A stretch of 64,000 bases of DNA from Lithospermum erythrorhizon (Eukaryota; Streptophyta; Magnoliopsida; Boraginales; Boraginaceae): NCBI GenBank assembly GCA_019722365.1, contig JADFUC010002027.1, positions 1 through 64,000 of the forward strand, read 5' to 3'. Under the pieces are notes generated by a model. The model did not search any database. It saw nothing but the letters and a program-made list of their open reading frames with translations, and was not told the DNA's origin. The translations under genes and the position numbers were made by a program. Positions 12,867-25,150 of this stretch are shown in pieces; within the stretch, counting starts at the first letter, position 1; each line of letters opens with the position of its first letter.

Positions 12867-14846
12867 AAACATCCTCTACTATACCCCTAGGATATTTCCA
12901 TCGAACGATCACTAATCAAGGGTCATAGTAAGAGGGTTTGTACCTTTAGGTCCTAACCGCAAGTACAAAGAGTAAGGAAGAAGATTTTGCTAGCACCTAA
13001 ATCTAACATTGCTCAGCTGAGAATCCCTAATACTAATATAAATCATAAAATAAAACCTTTTCATTAGTCTATTTCCTCTTATTAGAATTCAAGTCCTCAA
13101 GAAGTTTAGCATAAGAGGGAATATTTACTCACATTTAATAAAGGTAAATTAACATGAACTTTAGAAAGAATTTCATAGAGTTCAGAGAAAGACTTATCCA
13201 GTATACTTCTGAGGAGCCTCTTCGGGAAAGGCATCATGAACGCATGGCTTCACCACCTCCATTTCTCTCATCTGTAGGCCTTTTCTTGCTCTTTTCTTTC
13301 CCTTGTCCGATTGCTTCTTCAAGATTCACAACCTTCTTAGTCTCCATGGGATCCCAGATCAAGAAGTTTCTCCTACCCTCATAGTCATCACCGCTTTTGC
13401 TCGGGTCGGGTCGACCAGAAATCCTGCTGTGTTCTCGCTTCGCTGCTCCCCCACCCAATCGACCATCCGAACTCTAACTTCCCGACGATGCACTAGTGTT
13501 CTGATTATGTGATTCTTAATTTTTGAGCATTTGTAAGATCTAATCTAACTAACCTCCACCAGCCCTACCATGTGCATTATTGGCATGAATATTCACTTGC
13601 CCTTCATTATTCTTCCAGGAGAAATTGGACATCTTCTCCACCCGATCAGAAAGCAATGTGGATCATTCCTCATTCTTGAGTTGTACCTGCTTCATGGCAT
13701 TTTTCTTGTTCTCGACATCCTCGCAATAACCCATGGTAAGAATACATATCGGGACTCGCATAGATGATCCGTGTGAACTCATAGATAATCGGCTCAATCA
13801 AGGCTGCATGGATGCCACCGCCTATTCACATCAACCGTTGAATTAGAATCATTCCCATGTACTTAGTATTTCTTGTAACACCCTTTGCAAGGAATTATTA
13901 GTTAATGATTCAAAAAATTCTTGAATCTCTTCCACCTGCCTTCACGTAGCCAAGCACCTTCGGCCGCATCACAACCATCGCTTGATGCGTAAGTCGACTA
14001 TCATAGAAATATGAGTGTCGCAGCTCATGTGGTAACATACGATGGACAAATCAACAATGCCCGAAAATGATCCCATACCTCGTGGAAAAGACTCATCATC
14101 CTTAGTAAAATTTGAAACCGCTTTCCGCAAGGATGCACTCTCAGATACGTATAGAACTTTGCTTCACAAACTTCTTGGGCGCACTTCCTCCATGCATTTA
14201 ATGACCGAGGAGGTATAGCAAAAACCACCTACGGGTCGCATCTTCAAAGTATATGGAAGCATCTTTCGCTGTGGACTCACGTGTTACTCCATTATCGGGA
14301 AGACTACCTACCATTATCCAAACTCATTCAAGAATCTCAGCTGGTCTTCGCCATAATCCTTACGAAAAGTAGGCAAGCATGGAAGTGAAAAATCCTCAAC
14401 TCAAAATTTTTAGTCAGATCATCTGTAACGCTGCAGCAAGGATGATCCACCACTCGGTAATGACGCCTTAATTTGTCTCCTCATGTCAATGACTATCGAT
14501 GTAGAACTAGAACTTTGACACCTATTTTCCAAGTTCGTCGATATCGCTGCTCAACGGTAATAAATCGTGACCCAACAACGCCGAATTCTCAAGCATGCAC
14601 TGTAAAAATCGCAACTCGAAACAAAAGATCAAAACAATCAAAATAACTTAAAACTAAAACAACTACTAAAAATTTAAATAATTCTAAATTTCCGACAATC
14701 CTAAGGCCAGTAAATTTGATGAAACAAATTATATTCCTCGCAAGAGCACGAATTGTGCAAGACAGTGCTCAAGTGGGTGGTCGACCCATCAGTTAACTTG
14801 CTTACTTAAATTACTCAGAATTGTAAATGAAACTAAGTTTAGAATT
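12867..14846 (-). mobile_element. Athila-type Gypsy fragment: gag and start of protease (right half)
   Basis: Right half of the element split by the Copia insertion. On the minus strand, 14025-14230 resembles Athila gag capsid (FHEVWDHFRALLICP). Positions 13570-13740 read YCEDVENKKNAMKQVQLKNEE followed by SDRVEKMSNFSWKNNEGQVN, a typical Athila gag C-terminal segment. Positions 13000-13260 carry degraded protease-proximal sequence, and 12867-12960 carry NPLTMTLD then VVEDVL of the protease. Positions 14580-14846 look like the element's untranslated 5' side. The CACTA element begins at 14847, apparently inserted in that leader. Confidence 0.78.
13560..14230 (-). pseudogene. Athila gag remnant
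   Basis: Minus-strand fragments of the Athila capsid protein in several frames. They include a degenerate tryptophan-containing LNAWRKCAQEVCEAKFYTYL segment at 14120-14200 and the lysine-rich ENKKNAMKQVQLKNEE near 13670-13730. Gag normally assembles the cytoplasmic particle. The order relative to protease and RT is correct once the Copia element is removed. Confidence 0.7.
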
Positions 14847-14875
14847 CACCAATAGAAAACAGGGCAAAAGAGACG
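14847..14875 (+). repeat. Left terminal inverted repeat of the CACTA element
   Basis: Begins CACCA (consensus CACTA with one change) and holds GGCAAAAGAGACG at 14863-14875. It pairs with 24142-24170 in inverted orientation. Confidence 0.82.
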
Positions 14876-16330
14876 CCCGAATCGTCTCCAAACTGCTCCC
14901 TATTTGTCAATCGAGACGGTATTTGTCGGGAACCACCCGACACCTTTTGCGCCTCTAAATCACTACATGTCTCCATCCCGACCAAAACTAAGCTCCGCAT
15001 AATTTGCTTCAACTTGACCCAACCCGTCTCCACACGACCCGACTCCAACCCGTCTCCAAACAAACCCGCCGACCTACGTAACCCGACTCCAAACCGACTC
15101 CACACAACCCGACTCCAAACCGACCCATAAACCCACTCCAACCTGCCTCCACAAAAACCCACTCAAACCGACTCAATATAACCCGACCTAAACCGACTCC
15201 ACACAACCCGACTTCAACCCGTCTCCACACGACCCGACTCAAACCCGACTTCATGCCCTATAAATACAATCCGACTCCAACCCGTCTCCACCATTCAAAG
15301 ACCGATGCAAAAAATTCAAAGTTCCCGCTCAACTCCGCTTCATCCTAACGCCCCTTCGCATTTTTAGTGCGTACCGTTGTCGCACAATACGCAAAGAATG
15401 TATCGCAACACCACAAAAATCCATACAACTATAAAAACAAATATAAAAATATCAAAAGATCCAATCCATCCAACTCCATACAAACAAATATAAAAGCATC
15501 AAAGATTCAAACATAAAAATATAAATAACTATGTAACAAATAACATATTAAACATCAAACATATTTAACATCATATTCATATAAACACAAAAATTAATCG
15601 CTATAAACATCAAACGATAAACATTCATTCATATAAACATCAAACATTAATTTATATAAACATCAAACATTCAACCTAAAATTAAGATAAAAACCAAATT
15701 ACCTATTCGAACTTGAATATAGTATTTCCCTACAAATAAAAAGTAAATAAAAATAACTTACAAATATATTCACCAAACTACATTATTAAAGATAATAACA
15801 AAATTAAAAAAAATGAAGTTATAAAATTACCTTTTTCAATTCAACTAATTATCTACAAAATATATATAAATTAGAAATTACCTCTTCAATTCATTACATA
15901 GAAAAATAAAAAAAAATTGAATAAAGTATTAATAATTACTCTTTAAAGTCATCACCTACAAAATAAAATCAAATTTAATGCTATATTAAATAAGATTACG
16001 GAAATGAAATTAATAACATAAAATAAAGAGGATATTATGTTGTGGGTTTGGAAAAATTGTTGGAATGATGATAATGTGAGATATATATAGGAAATGAATA
16101 AGTGAATCCGCTCATCCCTGCCGCCATCCCGACTCCATTTGAAAATAACTTATTTGAATTTCCCTCAATTTCAGAGGAGAAATGGGAAATATGAAGTTTT
16201 GGAAAAATCGCTCTATCCCGACTCTATACCGTCTCCATTCTCGAAAAAAAGATCAAGTAAATTTATTTTAAGCCCTGCCTATCCCGTCTCTTTCCCCGAC
16301 TCTATAGTCGACTAGAAAGATACAAGCAAA
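14876..16330. repeat. Left subterminal region of the CACTA element
   Basis: From about 14985 to 15300 the sequence is a dense irregular array of CCCGACTCC, CCCGTCTCC and ACCGACTCC words, roughly 10-20 bp apart. An AT-rich island (15390-16080) follows, then a second small cluster of the same words (16125-16320). CACTA elements carry such repeats as transposase-binding sites; binding here is inference. The apparent long minus-strand frames over the array are by-products of the repeat. Confidence 0.72.
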
Positions 16331-16539
16331 CCAAACTCCTCAGAATTTAACACACATGGCATAATAAATACATATCACAGTTTTTGAACACAATATCAAG
16401 AAGCAATAAATACAAAATACACTACTACACTTATTGTGCATTTCAATATGAAGTTTAATACAAAGTTGCAAATTACTATATGAAAAACTTGTAACTTAAA
16501 ATATTTGATTATTAATTTTCTTCTGAGGAGTTGTTCTCC

Positions 16540-19010
16540 TCATCATCAAGCCATGAACGCTGCTCGATAGTCTCGACTCGTAATCCGAACCATCTCCATG
16601 ATCGATACCACATCGCTTCCTCTCTCTTCAACAATAATGCAACGCCCGTTCAACAACGGTACGTCAATGATTAAATCAATAAAATTGTGATGGTGTTGTT
16701 CTTTCTCTTGGAAGATATCTTCAAGATTCAAAGCCGAGACATCCACATTTTGCATATGAGTCCAATCGAATTCGACTTCACGCTCGATTTCATTGCGACA
16801 CACCACTGCTTATGATCTCCACCGCGGTGATACATAACGAGATAAGATACTACAAGGCCTGACGCTAGGATAAACGGGTCATCTTTAGAATCCTCTCGCT
16901 TTTGTGTTTGATTTGAACCATTCCATTCTTCGATGCACTTGCATCCACTTGTTAAAGTTTAAACCATAAACATTTGAAGAGGGCTGTTGTCGTAACTCAA
17001 GCCGCAAGACACCATAGTAGTCAACATGATCATCATCTGCAAAGACGTAACCCTTGACACAAACAATCGCCATTGTAAGCGTTTTATTACTATCGCCTCG
17101 CTCGATATCAAAATAGTACCAAGTGATGTAGTACCCTTTATACCTTTTGATTAAAGGACCTAATGAAAGAATTCCTCGTGTGTCCGTGTATGTCCCTATT
17201 ATTCACATACTTTTGAAACCCATTCGGGCGAAATTATCGTGACGCTATGATTTTCCGTACGCCCGTCGTGATCGATTCAACTCATCAAGCCAATCATGGT
17301 AGATCCTAAAATAAAAACGTTATAATGCTTAGTTAAGTATTATATCACATAAGAATTGACACTGAAATGCTAAATATACACTTACCTAAGAAGTTTCATG
17401 TACTTTCAAAGGGGACAGATAATATACATACGAGCAGTTAAGCCAGATAGTTCTTTCCATTCGAGCATCTATGATTCACTACAACGTGCCGCCTCCGGGT
17501 AACCAAACAATGGCAAACGAGTTGCTATCCATCCGTCGTACATCTTGCCTTCTTGGTCGATGGTTGGTTTCCCAATCCTTCCTCGAAGTGTCAACAAAAG
17601 TTTGAAACCTCACCAAATATGCTCAGATATCGACCCTTCAACACGTGCCTTTTGCCTTACCAATTTCTTCAATGCCTCAAATATCTACAAACATTTGTAA
17701 GGTTAGCCAGATGAGTAAATATGAAATAGTATGAAAATACAATAAAGTGAAAACTCAATACCCCGGGGGGGTACATCCATCTATATCGCATGCGACCTCC
17801 ATTTAAAGCTTCATACGACAAATGTATATGTAGGTGTTCCATTACATCAAAATACGAAGGTTTGAATATCTTCTCCATCTTACAAATTATTTCAATAATA
17901 TTACGCCCAAGGTACTCCACATGTTCCACATTTAGAGTTGTTACTGACATATCGCGAAGCAATAATACCACTGCGGATTGCTTCCCATACGGGATCGGGC
18001 AGATTTACGTAGCTACGCGAAGTAACCGCGTAATAATATGGACATCATGACTTTTAGTCCGCCAAAGTTCACATTTTCGCACAACTTGCAATGCTCGTCG
18101 TATCCATCGGGTAATTGCAGACGGACAACCATTTCAAATCTTTCGCTGCACGGGTTCAAAGTATGTCGCTTTTTGGTTTATGTTTCCTCCCACCAACATC
18201 CCGCATATGCAACTCGGGTTCGAACAATGAGTCCGAATGTCGTTGGCCGACCGCTCATTATCTTTCGCTTCCTGAACATCCATTACAAGATGTAATAAAT
18301 TTTCACCATCGTTTTTCCCCGCAGTAATGTAAGCTTCTGACAGTTGTGTCTAATTTTTTGTGCCGGCTAATAAATCAATCACAAAATATAGTTTTTCTTA
18401 CACCGCTTGTAGTGAACATTACTCCGTGATCTATGGTTTAAATATTTACCTTTTACCGAAGACATCGATCCAACCCACACATCTCGCAAATATATTTCGC
18501 CTCCACTAAGTCATTCTCTCGTGCAAGCGATGTTGTGTCCCTTTACAAAGACATTTTTGCATTCTGTGATGTCCTATAGGCGCAAAGGACGGTGGGCACC
18601 GAACCAACAATGTTTTCGACCTTCTTAGTCGAAATGCTCCAAGATTTTCCTATACAATACGGGAAAGCTAACCTCCGCACAAGTGATTCAACTGCATAAC
18701 ATTCCATATGCGTGAAAAATCGCTAATCGTCCACATCAAAGAAACCTTCATGTTGAAATTTTGTTCGCTTGACGATAAGGTCTCAATACCGATATTCCAC
18801 AACTCCTTTAACTCATCAATCAAAGCGTCCGAGGAAAAACATCAATATCTCCTTTGTATTTTTTGGCCCCGGTATAATTAGAGATAAGAACATATATGGT
18901 TCCTTCATACACAATCCTCGCGTAAATTATATACACGATGATCACTGCCAAGACGAATATCGACGCCCAAACCTACAAACGGACTAAAACCATCGTAATT
19001 AATAAACTAT
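16540..19010 (-). pseudogene. TNP2-type CACTA transposase (tnp2, DUF4218, DUF4216), decayed
   Basis: Minus-strand relics follow the family's domain order. At 18320-19000 the tnp2 core includes KEPYMFLSLIIPGPKNTK at about 18840-18900, then fragments such as AFPYCIGKSW. At 17770-18060 is DUF4218, with GLKSHD-like sequence, then VEHVEYLGRNIIEIICKMEK and SYFDVMEHLHIHLSYEA and the YRWMYP motif. At 16885-17300 is a degraded DUF4216-like part with KGYVFADDDHVDYYGVLRLE. Positions 16546-16806 form the C-terminal tail. The protein would cut at the element ends. Stops and frameshifts throughout mean it is dead. Confidence 0.82.
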
Positions 19011-19019
19011 CCAAGAACG

Positions 19020-20220
19020 ATCTGAGTTATCAGAATTCAATGTATTGAAATTATGTCAAGTTACTAACATTGGTTAATCAAAGGAACGTATACCTAACCT
19101 CTAATAACTTAGGTTATTATAATTAAAGGATCGATAGAATATCACTAACAATTGGGCGAAATCTTCAATTCAAAATTGTGATGATAGTGTTTTTGGATGG
19201 GTGGTTTTGCGGGAGGAGTTTTTTGGTCGAGGTACAAGAGGCCCTCACATTCCGTTTAACTGCTATGTTTTTTAAAAGTTATCAGAGAACAATTGTGAGA
19301 CAGGGACATGATTTCGAGCTCCGTGTGATTCAAATAACGCTTAAATATAATACCAATACGCATTTGAGACGGTAATGAGCTCCAGTTTTATTTTAAGTTA
19401 TCGAGACGGTAATGAGACGTACCGCCTCCATACCCACCCCCAAATGTAGACAAGATTGAAGTCGGTATAAGAATTCGAGACTCCGGACGAGACGGGGTCT
19501 GCCTCCATATCACCGCCTCCATTTTGTCCAATATTTAATTTGGTTTTTCACAATTTTTGATCAAGATCAAGAGCTGGTATATTATATCTGAAACAATATT
19601 ACGAGACATGACATTTGTAACATATTATATTTAAAAAATACATTAGTGAGACATGAATATTTAACGCGCGAGGGGTACGTCTGGTTCTCCGGGCCGATGC
19701 TCAAAGCGGGCGCGGCATGCATCGAAAGCGGGAGCGCGATCTCCTCCATACGGGCTAACAATCTGGGCCGGAGCTACCATGTAGATCGATCGCGGTTAAC
19801 GTGCGGTATCAGGTCCACTGGCGCCATGCCGCTAATCTCATGACATAAACAAATTTAGCCAAATCCACATTTTCCACTTACTTCAACTCCTCCTTGTCCA
19901 ACCTTGATGGGCCCCAACTCGCCAGTGGCTCGCTTTCTCCTTTCTCTCTCTCGCTTTTCTGCTCGCCTCCGCACAACCGTCTTCGACTCTCACCACAACA
20001 TCACTGCATGGAGGTTGCTGGGTAATCAGAATGGATCATCTACCAAAGAAACTAGTAGCAACGGAGCTTCACCAAAGACTGAGCACCTCACATTCGGCTA
20101 ATCCACCTTCACGACATCCGTGGAGGTCCACAGTCCTTCACCAAGGGAACCGGCATGATCCTTATCCCTCCCCTGTAGGCCTCAAGTGAAGCTCTTTCTT
20201 GTATTGCTCCTGCAATTTGA
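19020..20220. other. CACTA interior without a recognisable gene
   Basis: Contains another cluster of GAGACGG/CCGCCTCC words at 19370-19530, a short GC-rich patch at 19660-19850 and otherwise unremarkable DNA. The patch is not related to any gene I recognise. The cluster may be a remnant of a second CACTA end. Confidence 0.4.
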
Positions 20221-20229
20221 ACACATTCA

Positions 20230-21175
20230 TAATAAGGGCTCGATATTTAAAAAATAAACAATAAAAACGACAACTATTCACAAACAAACAAACTATACTA
20301 AACTGTTCAAACTAAACTAAACAACTGACCAACTAACTAAATAACTAAACAATTCACAACTATTCAAAATAAACAACTAAACAACTAACTAACTATAACA
20401 AACTAACTATTCAAATTATAACAAACTAAACAATTCACAACTATTCAAACTAAACAAACTAAACAATTCAAACTATAACAAACTAAACTATATATATTCA
20501 AACAAACAAACAAACTAAACTAAACTAAACTATTCAAACGATAACAAACTAAACAAATAAACAAACTAAACAACTATAACAACTATAACAAACTATAACA
20601 ACTATAAAAAATAAACAACTAAACAACTAAACAAACTAAACAACTAACTAACTATAACAAACTAACTATTCAAACTATAACAAACTAAACAATTCACAAC
20701 TATTCAAACTAAACAAACTATTCAAACAAACAAACTAAACAATTCAAACAAACAAACTAAAAACTCATAAACTAAACTATAACAACTATATAACTATAAA
20801 AAACCAGATGAAACCATTCACAACTAACTATAACAAACTAACTATTCAAACTAACTATTCAAACTAACAATTCACAATAATAATGCACAACTAACTATTC
20901 ACAATAAACAATTCACAACTAACTATGCACAACTAACAATTCACAACTAACTATTCAAACTAACTATAACAAACTAACTATTCAAACTAACTATAACTAA
21001 CTATAACAAACAAACGATTCACAATAACAATAACAATAACAATTGACAACTAACTATTCACAATAACAAACTATTCACAACTAACAAAACATAAAACGAA
21101 CAAACGAAGAAGCAATTCAACTAACTAACTATTCAACTATTCGATATTTAAAAAATAAACAATAAACATATAAAA
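20230..21175 (+). repeat. Low-complexity array of AACTATTCAAACTAAAC-like words, nearly G-free
   Basis: About 0.95 kb made from short words such as AACTA, TTCAAACTA, AACAAACTAAAC and ATTCACAACTA in irregular order. The plus strand contains very few G residues, giving extreme C-over-G skew. There is no fixed unit length and no reading frame. It lies between the transposase relic and a possible second gene of the CACTA element. Confidence 0.85.
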
Positions 21176-21199
21176 CGAACAAACTAATATACTTACAAA

Positions 21200-22460
21200 G
21201 GTCATGTCCCACTTCGGGTCGTAAACTTCGCCTGTCTCCTCGAGGCGCCCTTGTCCTTCTTTTGCTCATTCACTGTGATACCCAGCCGTTAACCCTCTTT
21301 CCCAGCTTCCTTCTTCTCCAAAACACAAATAAAGAAAAACTTTAATTTAGAATTCAACACAAATATTTGAATTAAATAAAAACAATAAAAGTATTTCTTT
21401 CTTACCTCTCAACCAACCGGTCGACCAGCTGACTTCAGCCCCGAACGGACGAGACAACATCCGCCACCGCCTGAAGACGCCGATTCGACTCGCATGTCTC
21501 GCGATCCGACACAAGCCAGCCACACGCCCAATGTCGAGATATCGCTTCTCCTAATCGGACGCAGGTTAACAGTCGCTCGGGCGGCCGCATAATCAAATCC
21601 GCTCGCCATCCTGCACTTCGATAGAGTCTTCCTCATGGACGCCAAGAAGTTTCTCCACTTATTTCGGCAGCCGAACAACGTTGAGCCTCGCCTCATACGC
21701 CCTATTCTTTATCGCTTATCTCCCGAAAAACAAATAAAACAAAATCTAATTAGACTATTATTTACTAAAAATATTTTAAACAACTTTTAATTTTTGCAAA
21801 ATACTTACTTGGAACGATTTCCAGATGTCGTCCCTAATCTCGATCGATTTGTAAAAGCGGCTGTAACTGATCGACCCCCCGCATCTTCTGGCTCCCGAAC
21901 CTCACATCGACCGCCACAGATAAATTTAAAGTAAAAAAGTAAAACGTAAAAGTTAGAAACATAAATAAAAAAATATAACTATTTCAATAAATTTAGACAC
22001 ATAAGAGACTTAATAATTGTAGCGATCTCTCTAACACCAACTTCTACCCACGGGGACCACCTCTTTGTTTGACGCACAACAAAGCGCCTCACCTGGGCGG
22101 CTCTTAAGTCGGTCGTCGCGCGCAGCCCGATCCCGTCGCCTCATCATCATCCACATCACTGCCCCGGCATACGGTAAGCCTGCAAGGCCATCCCCGTGAG
22201 TCTCCTCTCGAAACAAGAGGAAGAGACATAGTAGGCCGACTCGAACCCGACGCCGTCGGTCTCGAGGATGAACCGCGCCCCCCTGTAACAAAATGATGTC
22301 GCATCGGGGGAGAGCCCGACTCGCTTATAATGGCGGGATTCGGGAGTCATCCGCTCGGCTATACGTAATACCAAAAGTCCTCGGCCTTTGAGGTCGCCCG
22401 TCGCATCATTCTCGCTAGCTTCTCCTCCCCCTTCTTATTATTACCACCACGTACCATCTG
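21200..22460 (-). pseudogene. Possible second CACTA gene (tnpA-like), unproven
   Basis: More GC-rich than its surroundings and flanked by the two low-complexity arrays. Minus-strand open stretches (21409-21696; 22031-22374) are arginine-rich, and RDDIWKSFQ-like sequence near 21810-21835 vaguely recalls plant transposase_24 proteins of CACTA elements. I could not identify a conserved domain. Its place upstream of the TNP2 gene on the same strand fits a tnpA-type gene. Confidence 0.35.
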
Positions 22461-22489
22461 TACAATCAAATTAGAAACATTAGAAATAT

Positions 22490-23335
22490 TTTATCAATAA
22501 AACGACAACTATTCAACTATTCAAACCATTCAAACTATTCAACTATTCAAACGACAACTAATCAACTATTCAACTATCAACATAATATAAACTATTCAAA
22601 CTACAACTATATTCAACTATTCAACAGGCGTATAAACTATTCAAATGACAACTAATCAACTATTCAAACTATATTCAACTAATCAACTATTCAACTATTT
22701 AACTATATTCAACTATTCAACTATATTCAACTATTCAACTATATTCAACATAATATAAACTATTCAAACGATAAATCTAATCAATCTGTTCACCTATATT
22801 CAACAATATTCAACTATATTCAATTATTCAACTATATTCAAATAATATTCAAATATATATAAACTATTAAACGCATAACTAATTAACTATTCAACTATAT
22901 TCAACTATATTCAACATAATATAAACTATTCAAACGACAACTATTCAACTATATTCATATATTCAACTATATTCAACTATTCAACTATATTCAACATAAT
23001 ATAAACTATTCAAACGATAACTAATCAACTATATTCAACTATATTCAACTATATTCAACTATATTCAACTATTCAACTATATTCAACTATTCAACTATAT
23101 TCAACATAATATAAACTATTCAAACGACAACTAATCAACTATTCAAACTATATTCAACAAAGCGACTATTCAACTATATTCAACTATATTCAACTATTCA
23201 ACTATATTCAAACTATTCACCATATTCATATAAAACAACAATTGTTAAATTATTCAAACGATAAATAATTCAACCATTAAAAACTATTCAACAATTCAAA
23301 CGCCAACTATTCAACTTTTCCAATCCAAGAACTAT
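22490..23335 (+). repeat. Tandem-like array of CAACTATATTCAACTATTCAA words
   Basis: About 0.85 kb of ACTATTCAA and CTATATTCAA words. The longer phrase CATAATATAAACTATTCAAA recurs at about 22584, 22751, 22915, 22997 and 23105, with spacing near 165, 165, 82 and 108 bp, suggesting unequal crossing-over of a higher-order unit. The plus strand is almost G-free. It is related in wording, but not identical, to the 20.2-21.2 kb array. Confidence 0.85.
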
Positions 23336-23589
23336 CGAATTATTAAAACTCTCGAATATAAACTCTAAATTAAACTCTCGAATACAACTAATCGAAAAAT
23401 TAACTACTCGAATATAACTATTCAAGTACTCCAATTACCAATTTATCAATTATTCAACTATTCGAAATATTAGAAATAAACTAATTCGAAATAATAACTA
23501 AAAATAATAAATAAATTCGAACATAATCAAATAATAACGAAAATTAAACATAATCAAATATTAGAAATAATAAACTAAAATTAAACATA

Positions 23590-23830
23590 ATCAAATTATC
23601 TTTTAATCAATTGCAGAGGAGGCGGGGATTTTGTAACTTTCTTTGTGATTTTGGGGCGTGGGGGCATCAGCGAGGAGTGGGAGAGGCGACAGAGCAAATT
23701 AAAGGCAAGTGGGCGTGAACTGTGGAGATTTAGGGGGGCGATTTCCTCGAAAATAGTCATGGCAAGGGGTTCGCCGGTCATTTTCATGGGGGATGAGAAT
23801 GAAATCGACGGCATGTGGGGAACAAGAGTA
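23590..23830 (-). pseudogene. Possible first coding exon of the CACTA second gene
   Basis: Minus-strand open stretch of 72 codons next to the right subterminal region. It includes an internal start followed by PPRPKITKKVTKSPPPLQ, a basic, proline-rich sequence. Being nearest to the 5' end of a minus-oriented element, it could be the first exon of the tnpA-like gene, but no domain is recognisable. Confidence 0.3.
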
Positions 23831-24039
23831 CAAGATCAGAATTCAAATAATCGAGTTTAGAAACGGGAGACGATGTAGACGGGGTTATTTTTATTTATAA
23901 TTATTTATCAAATTCGAGACTGAATGAGTCAATAACTTTAAATTTTATAATTATTTTTATAAACATCGAGTATCTGGGATGAGTCTTAATTCCTACTTTA
24001 TTTTTATTATTTTTTAATTTTTTTAATACCCCTATCGCT

Positions 24040-24170
24040 TATCCCGCCTCCAAACCGACTCATAAAAGTTCTCAGCTTTGAATTTTTCGCCAAATGAAGA
24101 CCCGACTCCAGCCCGACACTAAATTTGGCGACGGGATTTTGCCCCGTCTCTTTTGCCATGTATTCTAGTA
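24040..24170 (-). repeat. Right subterminal repeats and terminal inverted repeat of the CACTA element
   Basis: Carries CCGCCTCC, ACCGACTC, CCCGACTCC and CCCCGTCTC words and ends with the inverted GGCAAAAGAGACG (24145-24157). The outermost bases are CTAGTA where CTAGTG is expected. Confidence 0.8.
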
Positions 24171-25150
24171 AATGGGACATTGTAATAAACTAGTTAAATT
24201 TAAACTAACAGCCGCAATTAAAAGCCGGATAAACTTATGAATAAAGGATTATCAGTGGCACGACTTCACCTAATAGTATTTTCTACCCAAATAATAGATT
24301 TATCAACACTAAGTGTCTACTTTCTCGTTAGTTCTATACTGCTCGCTCGCTGATCAATTTGAAAGGTTCCTAGTTTTAATTAATCTCCTATGTCACTAGT
24401 GAAATTCACTACCTAAAACCTCAAGCTTAAGGAAATCTATTAGAACTAATTCATGTGTTTAGACACTTCCTCAGATAACAACCCACTAATTAACTACACT
24501 GCCGATCTATTATGTCTTCCTTTTCGCACTAGAAGTTACATAATACTCGTGGATTCTCATATAAAAGAATTGGCTGATTCTAAACAATCAAATCAAATTA
24601 AGTTCAATGATTAATACTAGTGCTTATAATAACTCCAAAATTTTGATAGAAAATACACCGTCAAGGCTACTAAAACCCCCATTAATAATAAATTTAGCTA
24701 TTACTCATAATCAAATAAATAATGCATAATATTCTCGAAAGATAAATTAATCCGGTAGCATTTAATAAAGATCAAAAATATTATCAATCGGCCTTCAACG
24801 AATCGACGTAAAACATAGTATAGCTGTGCCAAAGTGAATAATGCAAACAAATGCTGCTGCGTCGCGTGAATTCTCTGCTGCGTCTCGTGTGAAGAATATA
24901 TTAATTGTGCTAACTCCTGCCTTTTATTCTCCGGTAGCTTCAGATAAATTTTTTCTTCTCGACTCGATCGACTTTTGTCCACTCTTCCTTAAAAATTACA
25001 TGACTCGCCCGCAATTCTTTTTTTTTAGTCAGTTTAAATTAGCATTATCTTTCCCAAATAATAATAAAAAATACCGGAATCAAATAATATATAATATTTG
25101 TCAATTAAACAACCAAACAACCAAATTATGAGTAATAAAATACTGTAATC
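24171..25150. other. AT-rich DNA right of the CACTA element, possibly Athila leader or LTR
   Basis: If the CACTA element inserted into the Athila leader, this stretch would be the rest of that leader and its 5' LTR. I see no LTR partner in the window and no reading frame I recognise, so the assignment is positional only. Confidence 0.3.

Larger units (their letters stand above)
14847..24170 (-). mobile_element. CACTA (En/Spm) DNA transposon, decayed, about 9.3 kb
   Basis: Bounded by inverted ends. The left end begins CACCAATAGAAAAC and contains GGCAAAAGAGACG. The right end, reverse-complemented, begins TACTAGAATACATG and contains the same GGCAAAAGAGACG string. Both ends are followed by repeated CCCGACTCC/CCCGTCTCC motifs, the kind of subterminal array that CACTA transposases bind. 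Minus-strand TNP2-type transposase relics occupy 16.5-19.0 kb. A 3-bp target duplication could not be resolved because the ends are blurred (flanks GAATT and AATGG). Low-complexity arrays at 20.2-21.2 and 22.5-23.3 kb fill much of the interior. Confidence 0.82.

Noticed and set aside
14839..15254. Long minus-strand frames of repeating glycine, valine, arginine and tryptophan
   Set aside because: They are translations of the CCCGACTCC-type subterminal repeat array, not a protein gene.
20230..23335. Resemblance to a CRISPR-like or centromeric satellite array
   Set aside because: No fixed repeat and unique spacers, and no regular monomer length; it is low-complexity DNA inside a CACTA element.
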